From Pseudomonadota bacterium (GTDB lineage: Bacteria > Pseudomonadota > Gammaproteobacteria > JAADHS01), in the NCBI GenBank assembly GCA_021821045.1, contig JAKACW010000028.1:1-55828 (forward strand): a DNA stretch of 55,828 nt, written 5' to 3'. The notes under the pieces were generated by a model. That model did not search any database. It was not told the origin of the DNA and saw only the letters and a list, made by a program, of their open reading frames with translations. The first letter of the stretch is position 1; every line of letters begins with the position of its first letter. Below, piece by piece: positions 8,147-16,921 of the stretch. Made by a program: the position numbers and the translations under genes.

Positions 8147-9349
8147 TCACCTTACCGCGAGGCGCGCGCCGTCGTGAATCTGCTCGTCGGGGTGGACGAT
8201 GACCCTATCGCCCTGCTCCACCCCGGAAAGAATCTGCGCGCTCAGACCGTTGCGCTCCCCCATCAACACGGAACGTTTGACCGCGCGGTCATTGCTCACC
8301 AAAAACAGCGCCCAGCCGGACCCATCCCGAAATAACGCGCTCGCGGGAACCTGAAGAACGTCATCCCCTTCCCACAGAACAAAGCTGGCCTCGACCCGGT
8401 AACCATCGCCGAGCCGGCGCCACTGCTCCGGTGGAGAAGTGAACGAAACGATCACCCATACCCGCTGCTCTTCCACGCCGAGGGCCGAGATTTTGGTGAA
8501 TCCCACCGGCTCGACGACGCGCACCACACCCTGTAGCGCGCCCTCGCCGCCCCAGCGCTCGAACAGCACTTTGGCGCCGGGTTGAATTCGCACCGCATCC
8601 GCGGACAGCACATCGATCTCGGCCTCCAAGTAGCGCGGATCGCCGATCTCGATCAGCGCCTGCCCCGCCGCCACCGGACCTTCACTTTTGCGTGGAATGC
8701 GCAGAACTTGCCCGCCCACCGGTGCATGGACCACGATAGGCTCGCGGTCGTCCGCGCCGGCCGCGGCAGAGAAACGCAACGCGGTTTGGGCGGCCTCCAT
8801 TTCGTGCTTTGCGGTGGTGACGGCGAACTGCGCCGAACGCACTTCCGCTTCCGTGCGGTCAACTTCCGTCACCGCTCGATCTTCGGCATCGGCGGAAATA
8901 TGCCCGCTAGGGCGCAAGGCCCGCACGCGCGCCAGTTCCTTGTGCGCCAAATCCGCACTGGCGCGGGCGGCGTGAACGCGTTGTTCCGCGGCATGAACGT
9001 TGGCCTGGGCCGCCGCGACCCGCGCCTCCGCCTCGGCGCGCCGCCGCGGATCCAACACTTCGGCATGCATGGGTTCAAGCCGCACCAACGGCATGCCCGT
9101 TTGCACTGCATCGCCGACGTCGAGGTCGATGCGGCGCGCGTAGGCGGCAATGGGCGACAGGATCACGTAGCGGTCCACCACCCGGGTTTTTCCTTCCTGC
9201 TCCACCGTGACACGCAACGGTCCGCGCGTCGCCTGAGCGACGTCCACGCCGATGGGTTGAGCGCGAAAACCGAAAAATAGACCGGCACCGATCAGAATGG
9301 CCACGACCCCGAACACTACTCGCCTGCGCAGCTGGACAACGTTTTTCAT
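8147..9349 (-). CDS. Efflux periplasmic adaptor (HlyD/MacA-type membrane fusion protein)
   Basis: A 400-residue membrane fusion protein: one N-terminal membrane helix (VVFGVVAILIGAGLFFGF), a beta-barrel/lipoyl half, a long alpha-helical hairpin rich in Ala and Glu (about residues 100-200), then the second lipoyl half (VVHAPVGGQVLRI) and a C-terminal barrel. It should connect the inner-membrane ABC permease to the outer membrane. ATG 9349 gives a normal anchor; a TTG 27 bases upstream is an alternative, and neither has a strong ribosome-binding site. It is the last gene of the ABC exporter operon, separated from the permease by about 135 bases that contain a REP-like inverted pair. Substrate unknown. 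Confidence 0.9.
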   Translation of the reverse strand: MKNVVQLRRRVVFGVVAILIGAGLFFGFRAQPIGVDVAQATRGPLRVTVEQEGKTRVVDRYVILSPIAAYARRIDLDVGDAVQTGMPLVRLEPMHAEVLDPRRRAEAEARVAAAQANVHAAEQRVHAARASADLAHKELARVRALRPSGHISADAEDRAVTEVDRTEAEVRSAQFAVTTAKHEMEAAQTALRFSAAAGADDREPIVVHAPVGGQVLRIPRKSEGPVAAGQALIEIGDPRYLEAEIDVLSADAVRIQPGAKVLFERWGGEGALQGVVRVVEPVGFTKISALGVEEQRVWVIVSFTSPPEQWRRLGDGYRVEASFVLWEGDDVLQVPASALFRDGSGWALFLVSNDRAVKRSVLMGERNGLSAQILSGVEQGDRVIVHPDEQIHDGARLAVR

Positions 9350-9403
9350 TAAGGAATCTCTGATCAATTGAACCAAATTCGCCGACGACGCCTGGCGTTC
9401 GTT

Positions 9404-9464
9404 GTGGGAGCGGTTTCCTACCGCGATTCTTCAACGCGTCAATCGCGGAGCAATCCGCTGCCAC
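9404..9464. repeat. REP-like inverted pair, family A, copy 1
   Basis: GTGGGAGCGGTTTCCTACCGCGATT (9404-9428) is followed by an imperfect inverted copy AATCGCGGAGCAATCCGCTGCCAC (9441-9464). The same sequence recurs at 17969-18035 and 47524-47592. It lies between the permease and adaptor genes of the ABC operon. Confidence 0.8.
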
Positions 9465-9485
9465 GACAACGCCCTGTTCCTTCGC

Positions 9486-11849
9486 TTACTCCGCCGTCTT
9501 GAGCACCGCGATGAGATCGAGTTGATCCAAGCGGCGCCGCACCACCAAACCGGACAACATGGCGGCCACGAGTACCACGCTGGCGGCAAAGGCGTAGGTC
9601 GCGGGGGCCAAAATGACCGGCACGCGAAACAGATCGTTCTGCAGCGCGAGCGCGATGTAGTAACACATCCAATAGCCCAACAAAAGACCGAGCGGAATGG
9701 CGACAAGCGTCAGCACGGCGAGTTCACCTAAGAGGATGTAAGAAATTTCACCGCGGGTGAATCCCAACACGCGCAGGCTGGCCAGCTCCCGTCCGCGTTC
9801 GGTCAGTGCGATGCGCGCGCTATTGTAAACCACACCAAAGGCGATAACGACCGCAAACATCGTCGCCACGTAAGTGAAGAACAACATGGTTTCCTCCATG
9901 ACCCGGTTGAAGTTGCGAATCTCCTGGACCCGCTGCGCAACGCCCGCAACCCGCGGCATGTTTTCCAAAGCGGTGAACAATTCCGGCAGTTGGGCGCTGT
10001 CCACGCTGAGGTACGCGCCGGAAATGGTCGGCCCTTCGCGCATGAAGCGATTGAGCGCGCCCAGTTCCATATAGCCGGACACGCCAAGATACTCCTTCAC
10101 CAACCCAACCACGGGAATTTCCCGCACCGGCCGATTGCCTTCCAAGACCTCCACCAGCAGGCTGTCGCCGGGGCGAACGTCCAACAGCGTGCCGAGATAG
10201 TCGGTGAGCAAAAGTCCGTCCGCCGGCAAGCTCACCGGGCGCAAACGGGCGTCGAGCACCCGCTGAATATCGCCGTCGGGCTCCAAACCGCGAATCGCGG
10301 TACGATAGCTGCGCGGCCCATGGCGCAGTTTCACCGCCACGGCACGAAACACCTCCACATGCTCGATGCCGCGTAACCCAAGCAAATCGAAACGGGCCCG
10401 GTACGCCGTCGGCTCGGTGAATGTCACGGACAGATCCTCGCGCTGAGACATTCCGTACTGCACATTGACCATATAGCCGACCGTATCCTGCTGAAACAGC
10501 CCGGTAAGGATAACGCCGCAGCCCAATGCGATGCCCAAAATCGTCAGCGCCGACTTCACCGCCCGCCGCTGGATATGGCGAAATATCATCCGCGCCGGCT
10601 GGGACAGCCAACGCTTGACACCCAGTCGTTCGATCCATGTCTCACGATAGCGCGCCGGCGGTTCGGGCCGCATGGCTTGAGCCGGACGCAGGGTGGCGGC
10701 CCGCCACACGGCGAACAACGTTCCCGCGCCCGCCGCCAGCAAGCTCGCAGCGCCGGCTTCCGCCGCGGTCATCGGCTCCAAGCTGAACTGCAGATACGGA
10801 AAATGATAGAACGCCATGTACACCAACGAGAGGCGTTGCCCCAACCAAATGCCCAACAGTGTGCCGCCGATTACACCGACGGCGACGATGACCGTCACGA
10901 ATTGGAGATAGTGCCCCAAGACGCCAAGGTTGCCGTAGCCGAAGGCCTTCAGCGTCGCGATTTGCTCGCGCTGCATGGTGACGATGCGGCCAATCACGAC
11001 GTTGAGCAGAAACGCCGCAATGCCCATGAACAGCACCGGGAACAGACTGGCGAGGGTTCCCAATTGATTGAACTCCTCGGAAAGAAACCGATGGGAGCGT
11101 TGGTCGGCCCGTTCGTAGGCGCCCAGTCCGCCGTAAGGCCCGAGCAATTCGTCGAGCCGATCGATGACAAACTGTGCATTTGCGCCGGCGCGCAAAGTAA
11201 GGGCAATGTCGTTGAAAGCGCCTTCCAAGTCGTACGCCTGACCGAGCGCGCGGCGACTCATCCAAAACACACCGTAGCGTTTGTAATCGGGAAAGACCGA
11301 GCCGGGCCGCAGCAATTGCACGAACTCCGGCGACAACGCTTTCCCAACCAACGTCAGCGGCTGTTTGCGGCCGTTGAGAACCGCGTAAAACCGATCGCCC
11401 AGGTCCAGACCGTGGGCCTGAGCGAAGGGCAGACTCGCCACCACTTCATCCGCCCGCAGCGGATCCGGCAGTCGGCCTTGACTCAGGTACAACGCATTCA
11501 GCCCCGGCGGGCCACGATCAGGCAGCGACGCCATCAGCCCCGTTACGGGTTCGTCGAAGTCCGGCATTTCCAAGCGAATCGGAACCACGACGCGCGTGTC
11601 GACATGGTTCACGCCGGCGATCTCGCCGATGCGCAAGCCCAGCGCATCGGGCGCTCGCTTGAGGGAAGCGAAAATTTCCGCGAAGCGATACTCGCGGTAA
11701 TAACTGGCTTGAGTATCGCGCAACGAGCCGAGGGTGGCGAGGAACATGATGTAGGTCCCCACGCCACACATGACCACCAGAGCGATGGCGACGGCCTGGG
11801 CCCGTACCTGCCACAGGTCGCGCCACATCTTGCGGGTCAGTGCGCGCAT
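9486..11849 (-). CDS. ABC transporter permease, FtsX/MacB family (double-size)
   Basis: A 787-residue membrane protein with two FtsX-like units. An N-terminal helix (AVAIALVVMCGVGTYIMFLA) is followed by a large periplasmic domain and a block of three helices near residues 260-390, then a second anchor helix near 435-455, another periplasmic domain and a final three-helix block near 660-770 that ends VVLVAAMLSGLVVRRRLDQL. This layout is that of LolCE/MacB-like permeases of the type that couple ATP hydrolysis to movement of a periplasmic substrate. It starts three bases after the stop of the ATPase gene, so translation is probably coupled. Substrate not predictable. Confidence 0.9.
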   Translation of the reverse strand: MRALTRKMWRDLWQVRAQAVAIALVVMCGVGTYIMFLATLGSLRDTQASYYREYRFAEIFASLKRAPDALGLRIGEIAGVNHVDTRVVVPIRLEMPDFDEPVTGLMASLPDRGPPGLNALYLSQGRLPDPLRADEVVASLPFAQAHGLDLGDRFYAVLNGRKQPLTLVGKALSPEFVQLLRPGSVFPDYKRYGVFWMSRRALGQAYDLEGAFNDIALTLRAGANAQFVIDRLDELLGPYGGLGAYERADQRSHRFLSEEFNQLGTLASLFPVLFMGIAAFLLNVVIGRIVTMQREQIATLKAFGYGNLGVLGHYLQFVTVIVAVGVIGGTLLGIWLGQRLSLVYMAFYHFPYLQFSLEPMTAAEAGAASLLAAGAGTLFAVWRAATLRPAQAMRPEPPARYRETWIERLGVKRWLSQPARMIFRHIQRRAVKSALTILGIALGCGVILTGLFQQDTVGYMVNVQYGMSQREDLSVTFTEPTAYRARFDLLGLRGIEHVEVFRAVAVKLRHGPRSYRTAIRGLEPDGDIQRVLDARLRPVSLPADGLLLTDYLGTLLDVRPGDSLLVEVLEGNRPVREIPVVGLVKEYLGVSGYMELGALNRFMREGPTISGAYLSVDSAQLPELFTALENMPRVAGVAQRVQEIRNFNRVMEETMLFFTYVATMFAVVIAFGVVYNSARIALTERGRELASLRVLGFTRGEISYILLGELAVLTLVAIPLGLLLGYWMCYYIALALQNDLFRVPVILAPATYAFAASVVLVAAMLSGLVVRRRLDQLDLIAVLKTAE

Positions 11850-11852
11850 GGG

Positions 11853-12590
11853 CTACCAACGCAACTGCGCCGCGGCGACTTTCTGCGCATTGCGCTCGAC
11901 GCGCGCCACCAGACCGTCGCTCAGATAGACAACGCGATCCGCCATGCCGGCGATAACGGCGTTGTGGGTGATCACCACGGTGGTGGTGCCCAACTCTCGA
12001 TTGACCCGGGCGATCACGTCCAACACCAGCACGCCGGTCTGGGCATCCAGCGCCCCGGTGGGTTCATCGCACAGCAACACGTCCGGCCGCTTGGCCACCG
12101 CACGGGCGATGGCCACCCGCTGCTGCTCGCCGCCGGACAATTGGGCGGGAAAGTGATCCATGCGCTCGGCGAGTCCCACCCGCGCCAGCGCCTCTTCCGG
12201 AGTCATGGGATTGGCGGCGATCTCGGTCACCAAAGCGACATTCTCCCGCGCCGTCAAACTGGGAATCAGATTGTAGAACTGAAAAACGAACCCAACGTGC
12301 TCGCGCCGGTAGCGGGTCAAGGCGGCATCGTCGTAAACGCTCAAGTCGTGGTCGCCATAGCGCACGCTGCCGCCGCTGGGCGAATCCAGGCCGCCGAGAA
12401 TATTCAACAAGGTGGACTTGCCGCTGCCTGACGGTCCCAACAGGACGACGAATTCGCCGGCGAAAAATTCAATGTCAACGCCGCGCAAGGCCTGCACTTC
12501 GACCTCGCCCATGGAGTAAACTTTGGTCAATCCGCGCGCCTGGAAGACGGCTTCCTTGCCAGCGGGGTCAGTGTCGATTTGGGGCGTCAT
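11853..12590 (-). CDS. ABC transporter ATP-binding protein (LolD/MacB type)
   Basis: A 245-residue cytoplasmic ATPase. Visible motifs: Walker [10 protein letters not shown] near residue 52, Q-loop [12 protein letters not shown] signature LSGGEQQR, Walker [13 protein letters not shown], and the H-loop histidine in ITHN. The [15 protein letters not shown] opening and the [14 protein letters not shown] stretch are typical of the MacB/LolD subfamily that pairs with FtsX-like permeases. Second gene of an operon with the DUF3817 gene upstream (13-base gap) and permease and adaptor downstream. Confidence 0.93.
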   Translation of the reverse strand: MTPQIDTDPAGKEAVFQARGLTKVYSMGEVEVQALRGVDIEFFAGEFVVLLGPSGSGKSTLLNILGGLDSPSGGSVRYGDHDLSVYDDAALTRYRREHVGFVFQFYNLIPSLTARENVALVTEIAANPMTPEEALARVGLAERMDHFPAQLSGGEQQRVAIARAVAKRPDVLLCDEPTGALDAQTGVLVLDVIARVNRELGTTTVVITHNAVIAGMADRVVYLSDGLVARVERNAQKVAAAQLRW

Positions 12591-12603
12591 GTTGCGCCAA
12601 ATC

Positions 12604-12876
12604 CTAGAGTCGTTTCAGTTTCCTGTCCAACCAGAAAAACCCCAAAGGTATAATGCCTGCAAGCATTACCGCAGAATAGAATCGATTCGACCACTTGTTC
12701 TTCTGAGCGCAATGTGTCGCCATGGCCACGAAACCGATGAACAGGACGCCGTGAATCCAACCCATCACCGTGACAGCGAATGGGTAGCCGCCGAGATATT
12801 TCACCGGCATCGCAACGAATAACAACAGCAGCAGTGAAACGCCCTCGATATAGCTGATCGTTCGAAAATTCGCCAT
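12604..12876 (-). CDS. DUF3817 family small membrane protein
   Basis: A 90-residue integral membrane protein with about three helices and the DUF3817 pattern: [20 protein letters not shown], then PVKYLGGYP, then [12 protein letters not shown]. The C-terminus is short and basic (DRKLKRL). ATG 12876 fits the family length and has a CGGAAG stretch just upstream. It is 13 bases from the ABC ATPase start and probably leads that operon. The biochemical role of DUF3817 is not known to me. Confidence 0.85.
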   Translation of the reverse strand: MANFRTISYIEGVSLLLLLFVAMPVKYLGGYPFAVTVMGWIHGVLFIGFVAMATHCAQKNKWSNRFYSAVMLAGIIPLGFFWLDRKLKRL

Positions 12877-12950
12877 ACTTCCGCCTATGATGACCGCATC
12901 TGGACATTGTGCACATATTCGGATCGTTTTGCGACGTGCCGGAGTTGCCC

Positions 12951-13142
12951 ATGCATTCGACTGACAGCGTTTGGATACACTGCCCCTACTGCGGTGAGCG
13001 CATCGAAATCGTCGTCGATTGCAGCGAAGCGTCGCAGGAGTACATCGAGGACTGCGAGGTATGTTGCCGGCCCATCGTGCTATCAATCAGCGTGAACTCC
13101 GATGGCCGGATCGACGTCGATGCCCGCGGCGAAAATGACTAG
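12951..13142 (+). CDS. CPXCG motif-containing cysteine-rich protein
   Basis: A 63-residue protein with two cysteine pairs, CPYCGE and CEVCCR, that would bind one zinc or similar metal. The order HCPYCGERIE ... DCEVCCRPI is characteristic of the CPXCG small protein family found in Proteobacteria; its function is not established. ATG 12951 is chosen since GGAG lies eight bases upstream and the longer frame from 12909 adds a non-conserved tail. Divergent from the DUF3817 gene. Confidence 0.85.
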   Translation: MHSTDSVWIHCPYCGERIEIVVDCSEASQEYIEDCEVCCRPIVLSISVNSDGRIDVDARGEND

Positions 13143-13446
13143 CCACCTAAGCACGTCGCGTCTCGGTCAACTAAACTGCGGCCATATAATCAAAACCGCG
13201 ATTCGCTTTCACACGCTGTGACTACCGCTCTCTGTATCACCCGCCGCTGCGCTGCGTAAATTTCCGAGTACAGCTTAAAGCGAGATTTTATTAACGTTAA
13301 TAAAGCGCCGGTTGTGAACGCGACCGCGAGGTCCTTCACCTCATTACAGCGCTGCTTCCCGCCTTCCGGATGTTGCGCGAAGCCGATTGGATTCGGTACG
13401 CAAGTGATTCTTGCGCCCCGTTTTGGGTCCGCGCCAGGGAGGCAGC
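13143..13446. other. Intergenic region upstream of the 35-haem cytochrome gene
   Basis: 304 bases without a convincing gene. It contains the 18-bp perfect palindrome at 13287-13304 and the AGGGAGG ribosome-binding site of the cytochrome gene. I see no clear -35/-10 pair, tRNA or terminator. Confidence 0.6.
13287..13304. promoter_or_regulatory. Perfect 18-bp palindrome, candidate operator
   Basis: TTTATTAACGTTAATAAA is identical to its reverse complement over all 18 bases. It lies 142 bases before the start of the 35-haem cytochrome gene in AT-rich sequence that stands out from the GC-rich surroundings. A dimeric transcription factor site is likely; I cannot name the regulator (the sequence does not match the FNR/CRP consensus). 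Confidence 0.5.
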
Positions 13447-15996
13447 ATGCACGAGCAGAACTTGCGATCGCTTTTCACTGCCACCGTTCTCCTCCTCCTG
13501 CTGACATTACACCCGCCCTTCGCATTCGGCCTCAGTCAAGCGACGACGGCCCATCCCGATTCGATGCAACCCTGCGCAGCGTGCCACGACAATCGCACCA
13601 CGGCAGGCAAGTCGCCCAGACATATGCCCACAACCGATCTGTGTGAAGACTGCCATGTCACCACCGACTGGCTTTCCGTGATGGTGGAACATGCGCAAGT
13701 GCAAGGCGCGTGCGAGCGCTGCCACGATAACCAACTGGCCAGCGGAAAACCGGCGAATCACATCGCCACGACGGCCGGTTGCGACATCTGTCATACCACG
13801 GTGAGCTATCGGGTGGACATGTTCGACCACGGCGCGACAAGTCAATCCTGCGCTGCTTGCCACAATGGAATAACGGCCGAAGCAAAAACGCCTGGGCACA
13901 TCAGCAGCTCTGACCGCTGTGATGCCTGCCACTCGGTGCAGAACTGGACAGTGGCCCGCCTCGATCACGAGGAGGTCAGCGGCGCATGCCAAAAGTGTCA
14001 CGACGGCGTGCTGGCCTCAGGCAAGTCCGCGGCTCATCCCCCCACTTCGGCACCCTGCGACGATTGCCACCAGACGGTAGCCTGGTTGCCGGCATCCGGC
14101 GGCGGCGACTTCACCATCGCGGCAGTCGGCAAGTCGCCGACCCATATTCCCACCAGCGACAAATGCATGGCCTGTCACGGCACCGCCGGCTGGATTCCCG
14201 TGTTGCGAGTCGACCACGCCGAAGTGATTGGCGTGTGTTCGACCTGCCACAACGGCGTCACCGCAGCGGGAAAACCGGCGAATCACCTGCCGACTCAGCA
14301 AGAGTGCGACGCGTGCCACGCCACCGTTGCCTGGCTGCCCGCCGGCTTCGACCACACGGGCATTGCGTCCAATTGCACAGCGTGTCATAACGGCAGCGAC
14401 GCCCGCGGAAGGGCACCAACCCACATCCCAAGCAGCGCGGTATGCGAAGCCTGTCATAACGTCGCGGCCTGGGCGCCCGTCACCCAGGTCGACCACAGTC
14501 AAACCATCGGCGCCTGCAGCGCCTGCCACAACGGCGCCACCGCAACCGGCAAACCTCCAACGCACGTACCCACACAGGCGCAGTGCGACAGCTGTCACGG
14601 GACACAAGCTTGGGTTCCGGCGACGTTCTCCCACAACGGTATCGTCGACAACTGCGTGTCCTGCCACAACGGCGGCGGCGCCGCGGGCAAATCGCCGACC
14701 CATATCCCCACCAGCGACCGTTGCGAGACGTGTCACAGTCCGACCACTTGGACCATTGTCTCAGTCAATCATGACCAGGTGATCGGGCCGTGCAGCGGCT
14801 GTCACAACAACGCGGCGGCGACAGGCAAACCGGTGAACCATGTCGCGACGACCTTCGACTGCGACCGCTGCCACATCACCCTGGCCTGGCGGCCGGCGAC
14901 CTTCGATCATGGCGGAATCATCGACAATTGCGCGTCCTGCCACAACGGGACACAGGCGCGCGGCAAAGCAGTGTCCCACCTGCCGACGACGGACGCCTGC
15001 GAACTGTGTCACTCGCAATTGGGCTGGACACCGCCGGCTTCGGTTGATCACAGCCAAGTCATCGGACTTTGCAGCGGATGTCACAACGGCGTTCGCGCGA
15101 TCGGCAAGCCGACCAATCACGTTCTTACCGCCAGCGATTGCGCCGCGTGCCATACCACCATCACCTGGTTGGGCGCCAACTTCGATCACTCCGGCATCAG
15201 CTCCAATTGCTTTTCCTGCCACAACGGCGTCACCGCCGCCGGTCAGTCGCCGCGCCACGTGCCCACCAGCAATTTCTGCAGCCGATGCCATGTCACCACG
15301 TTCTGGATCCCCGTGATTACTGTCGACCATACCCAGGTGTCCGGGCCGTGCTCCGGCTGTCACAACGGCATTCAAGCGCCAGGCAAACCCGCCAACCACG
15401 TCCCGACCAGCGCCGAGTGCAGCAACTGTCACCGCAGCGATGCGTGGCGCCCCGTGGTCTTTAACCATCAGGGAATTTTTTCCGGTTGTTTCGCTTGCCA
15501 CAATGGCGTCAACGCCACCGGCAAATCACCCACCCATCCACCGAGCACCCAGGTCTGCGAGGGTTGCCATGTGAATTTCTCGTTCTGGCGCCCGGTGTTC
15601 GCCGTGGATCACAATCAAGTGCTGGGGCAATGCGGCGGCTGTCACGACAACGGCACCGCCCGGGGGAAACCCGCCAGTCATGTGCCCACGACGTCGGACT
15701 GCGGCGTGTGCCATTCGACGCAGGCGTGGTTTCCCGCCAGCTTCGACCATGTTGGCATCGCCGGGAATTGCGCCAGTTGCCACAATGGCACCGGCGCCAC
15801 GGGGCAATCGTTCACCCATATTCGAACCACGTTGATTTGCGAGGCGTGTCATACCCCGGCGAGTTGGATCGTCACCGCCGTGCCCGACCACACCCAGATC
15901 CTGAGCACCTGCAGCCGCTGTCACCCGCTGCCGGGCGATCACGACCCGGTCGGCGCGCAAGAGTGCAACCTCTGCCACGACATCAACGGATGGTAG
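13447..15996 (+). CDS. Giant exported multihaem cytochrome c with 35 CxxCH motifs
   Basis: An 849-residue protein with a signal peptide (about 30 residues, hydrophobic LLLLLTLHPPFAF core) and then almost nothing but haem-binding repeats. I count 35 CxxCH motifs from Cys43 (CAACH) to Cys840 (CNLCH), one per about 24 residues. They alternate in two-haem modules of about 47 residues: type A 'CxxCHNGxxAxGKxxxHxPT' and type B 'CxxCHxxxxWxPxxxxDHxxxxx'. The conserved His of HxPT and of DH in each half are good distal ligands, so most haems could be bis-His. One type-A unit is missing near residues 211-238. ATG 13447 is preceded by AGGGAGG. No lipobox or outer-membrane anchor is seen, so it is periplasmic or secreted. 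Likely a long-range electron conduit or store; maturation by a Ccm system elsewhere is needed. Confidence 0.92.
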   Translation: MHEQNLRSLFTATVLLLLLTLHPPFAFGLSQATTAHPDSMQPCAACHDNRTTAGKSPRHMPTTDLCEDCHVTTDWLSVMVEHAQVQGACERCHDNQLASGKPANHIATTAGCDICHTTVSYRVDMFDHGATSQSCAACHNGITAEAKTPGHISSSDRCDACHSVQNWTVARLDHEEVSGACQKCHDGVLASGKSAAHPPTSAPCDDCHQTVAWLPASGGGDFTIAAVGKSPTHIPTSDKCMACHGTAGWIPVLRVDHAEVIGVCSTCHNGVTAAGKPANHLPTQQECDACHATVAWLPAGFDHTGIASNCTACHNGSDARGRAPTHIPSSAVCEACHNVAAWAPVTQVDHSQTIGACSACHNGATATGKPPTHVPTQAQCDSCHGTQAWVPATFSHNGIVDNCVSCHNGGGAAGKSPTHIPTSDRCETCHSPTTWTIVSVNHDQVIGPCSGCHNNAAATGKPVNHVATTFDCDRCHITLAWRPATFDHGGIIDNCASCHNGTQARGKAVSHLPTTDACELCHSQLGWTPPASVDHSQVIGLCSGCHNGVRAIGKPTNHVLTASDCAACHTTITWLGANFDHSGISSNCFSCHNGVTAAGQSPRHVPTSNFCSRCHVTTFWIPVITVDHTQVSGPCSGCHNGIQAPGKPANHVPTSAECSNCHRSDAWRPVVFNHQGIFSGCFACHNGVNATGKSPTHPPSTQVCEGCHVNFSFWRPVFAVDHNQVLGQCGGCHDNGTARGKPASHVPTTSDCGVCHSTQAWFPASFDHVGIAGNCASCHNGTGATGQSFTHIRTTLICEACHTPASWIVTAVPDHTQILSTCSRCHPLPGDHDPVGAQECNLCHDINGW

Positions 15997-16005
15997 ATTG
16001 AAAAT

Positions 16006-16021
16006 TCGCGGTACACCGCGA
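16006..16021 (-). terminator. Weak hairpin terminator after the CusF-like gene
   Basis: On the minus strand TCGCGG-TGTA-CCGCGA is followed by ATTTTCAATC. It sits between the convergent ends of the 35-haem gene and the CusF-like gene. The T-run is interrupted. Confidence 0.4.
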
Positions 16022-16045
16022 TGGCGCACTGCGGTGCACGATCGG

Positions 16046-16348
16046 CTATTGCGCGGGCGCCGGCGGTATCACGGTCATTTTGAGAATGACGTAGTCGAAC
16101 GGCGGTCGCTGTTCCAACGTGAAATGAACGCGGTCGCCTTGCTTGACGCCTTTAAGGAGGGAGGCGTCGTCGACCGTAAACTCCATGGTCATCTCGCCCA
16201 TCATGTCTTTGATTTCACCGTGATGGATAAGGACCGATTTGCTCTCCGGGCTCACACCCAGCACTTCTCCTTCGCCCTCGCCGGTTCGACCGGCCCAGGT
16301 GCTGCATGCAAACAAGAAAATCAGCGAAGCGCTAGCGAGTCGTTTCAT
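16046..16348 (-). CDS. CusF-like periplasmic copper-binding protein
   Basis: A 100-residue exported protein of the CusF/copper-binding OB-fold family. After a short signal peptide (FLFACSTWAG) come 'GEGEVLGVSPESKSVLIHHGEIKDM' and the metal motif MGEMTMEF. By alignment with E. coli CusF the ligands would be His42 and Met53/Met55, with Met50 where CusF has its tryptophan, a variation I know from related metallochaperones. ATG 16348 has AAGAAGGA five bases upstream. It probably binds Cu(I) or Ag(I) in the periplasm; no CusABC or copper ATPase lies in the window. A role near the giant cytochrome (copper handling for cytochrome maturation) is only a guess. Confidence 0.82.
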   Translation of the reverse strand: MKRLASASLIFLFACSTWAGRTGEGEGEVLGVSPESKSVLIHHGEIKDMMGEMTMEFTVDDASLLKGVKQGDRVHFTLEQRPPFDYVILKMTVIPPAPAQ

Positions 16349-16463
16349 GGCGGTCCTTCTTCAGCGGGAAAAAATCACAGCAAGCGTGTAACTGGGCGCA
16401 CTTTCTATCAGCGCCGCATAGAGTACCGTAAATTCATCTGGAAAAAATAGCCGAGGTGCGCTA

Positions 16464-16832
16464 ATGAAGATTCGTAATAGCGTCTTATTTTCGGCTCTTT
16501 TCCTTTTTGCTGCCTGCGCCGTCGCCGAGCCGCCCGTGGCCATCAACGGCGTTCTACTCAGCGCGGACGATGTCGCAAGCCTCGAGGCTCGACTTGGCGG
16601 CCGTGTCGTTCCGGGAAGCTATGCCTACGACCCCACCACTGGCTGCTGGGCAAATCTCAGCGTTGGCACCAGCGGCTGTCTGGGCAGCGATACGGTAACC
16701 ACCTTCGGCCGCTATGGCAGCGGCGAGCGCAATTCCAATGGCGTTTGGAGCTACAACAGCGACATAGCCGGCGGCAGCGTGGGCGGCACGGGCGATGGCT
16801 GCGTCTACGCCTTCGATTGGTCGAATTGCTAA
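16464..16832 (+). CDS. Small secreted cysteine-containing hypothetical protein
   Basis: A 122-residue protein with a strong signal peptide (LFSALFLFAACAVA). The mature part of about 100 residues contains four cysteines (GCWAN, SGCLGS, DGCVYAF and a C-terminal SNC) and is rich in Gly, Ser, Asn and aromatic residues, so a small disulphide-bonded beta fold is likely. The start is supported by GAGGTG five bases upstream. I do not recognise a family. It is divergent from the CusF-like gene, with about 115 bases between, and upstream of the methyltransferase. Confidence 0.65.
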   Translation: MKIRNSVLFSALFLFAACAVAEPPVAINGVLLSADDVASLEARLGGRVVPGSYAYDPTTGCWANLSVGTSGCLGSDTVTTFGRYGSGERNSNGVWSYNSDIAGGSVGGTGDGCVYAFDWSNC

Positions 16833-16921
16833 CTCAGCGACGGGTCGGCGCGCCGCGACCCGCGCCGAGGTGAAATGTGTAAAATAGCCTCTGTCATCGA
16901 AAATCACAGGCGGGGGTGAAT

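Noticed and set aside
10575-12431. A 618-codon open frame on the plus strand antisense to the ABC permease and ATPase
   Set aside because: It lies fully opposite two convincing genes, has the low-complexity Arg/Gln/His composition of a GC-rich shadow, and no ribosome-binding site.
13573-15980. Regular repeats in the 35-haem gene that might look like a CRISPR array
   Set aside because: The repeat spacing follows codons and encodes CxxCH motifs; there are no near-identical repeats with unique spacers, and no cas genes.
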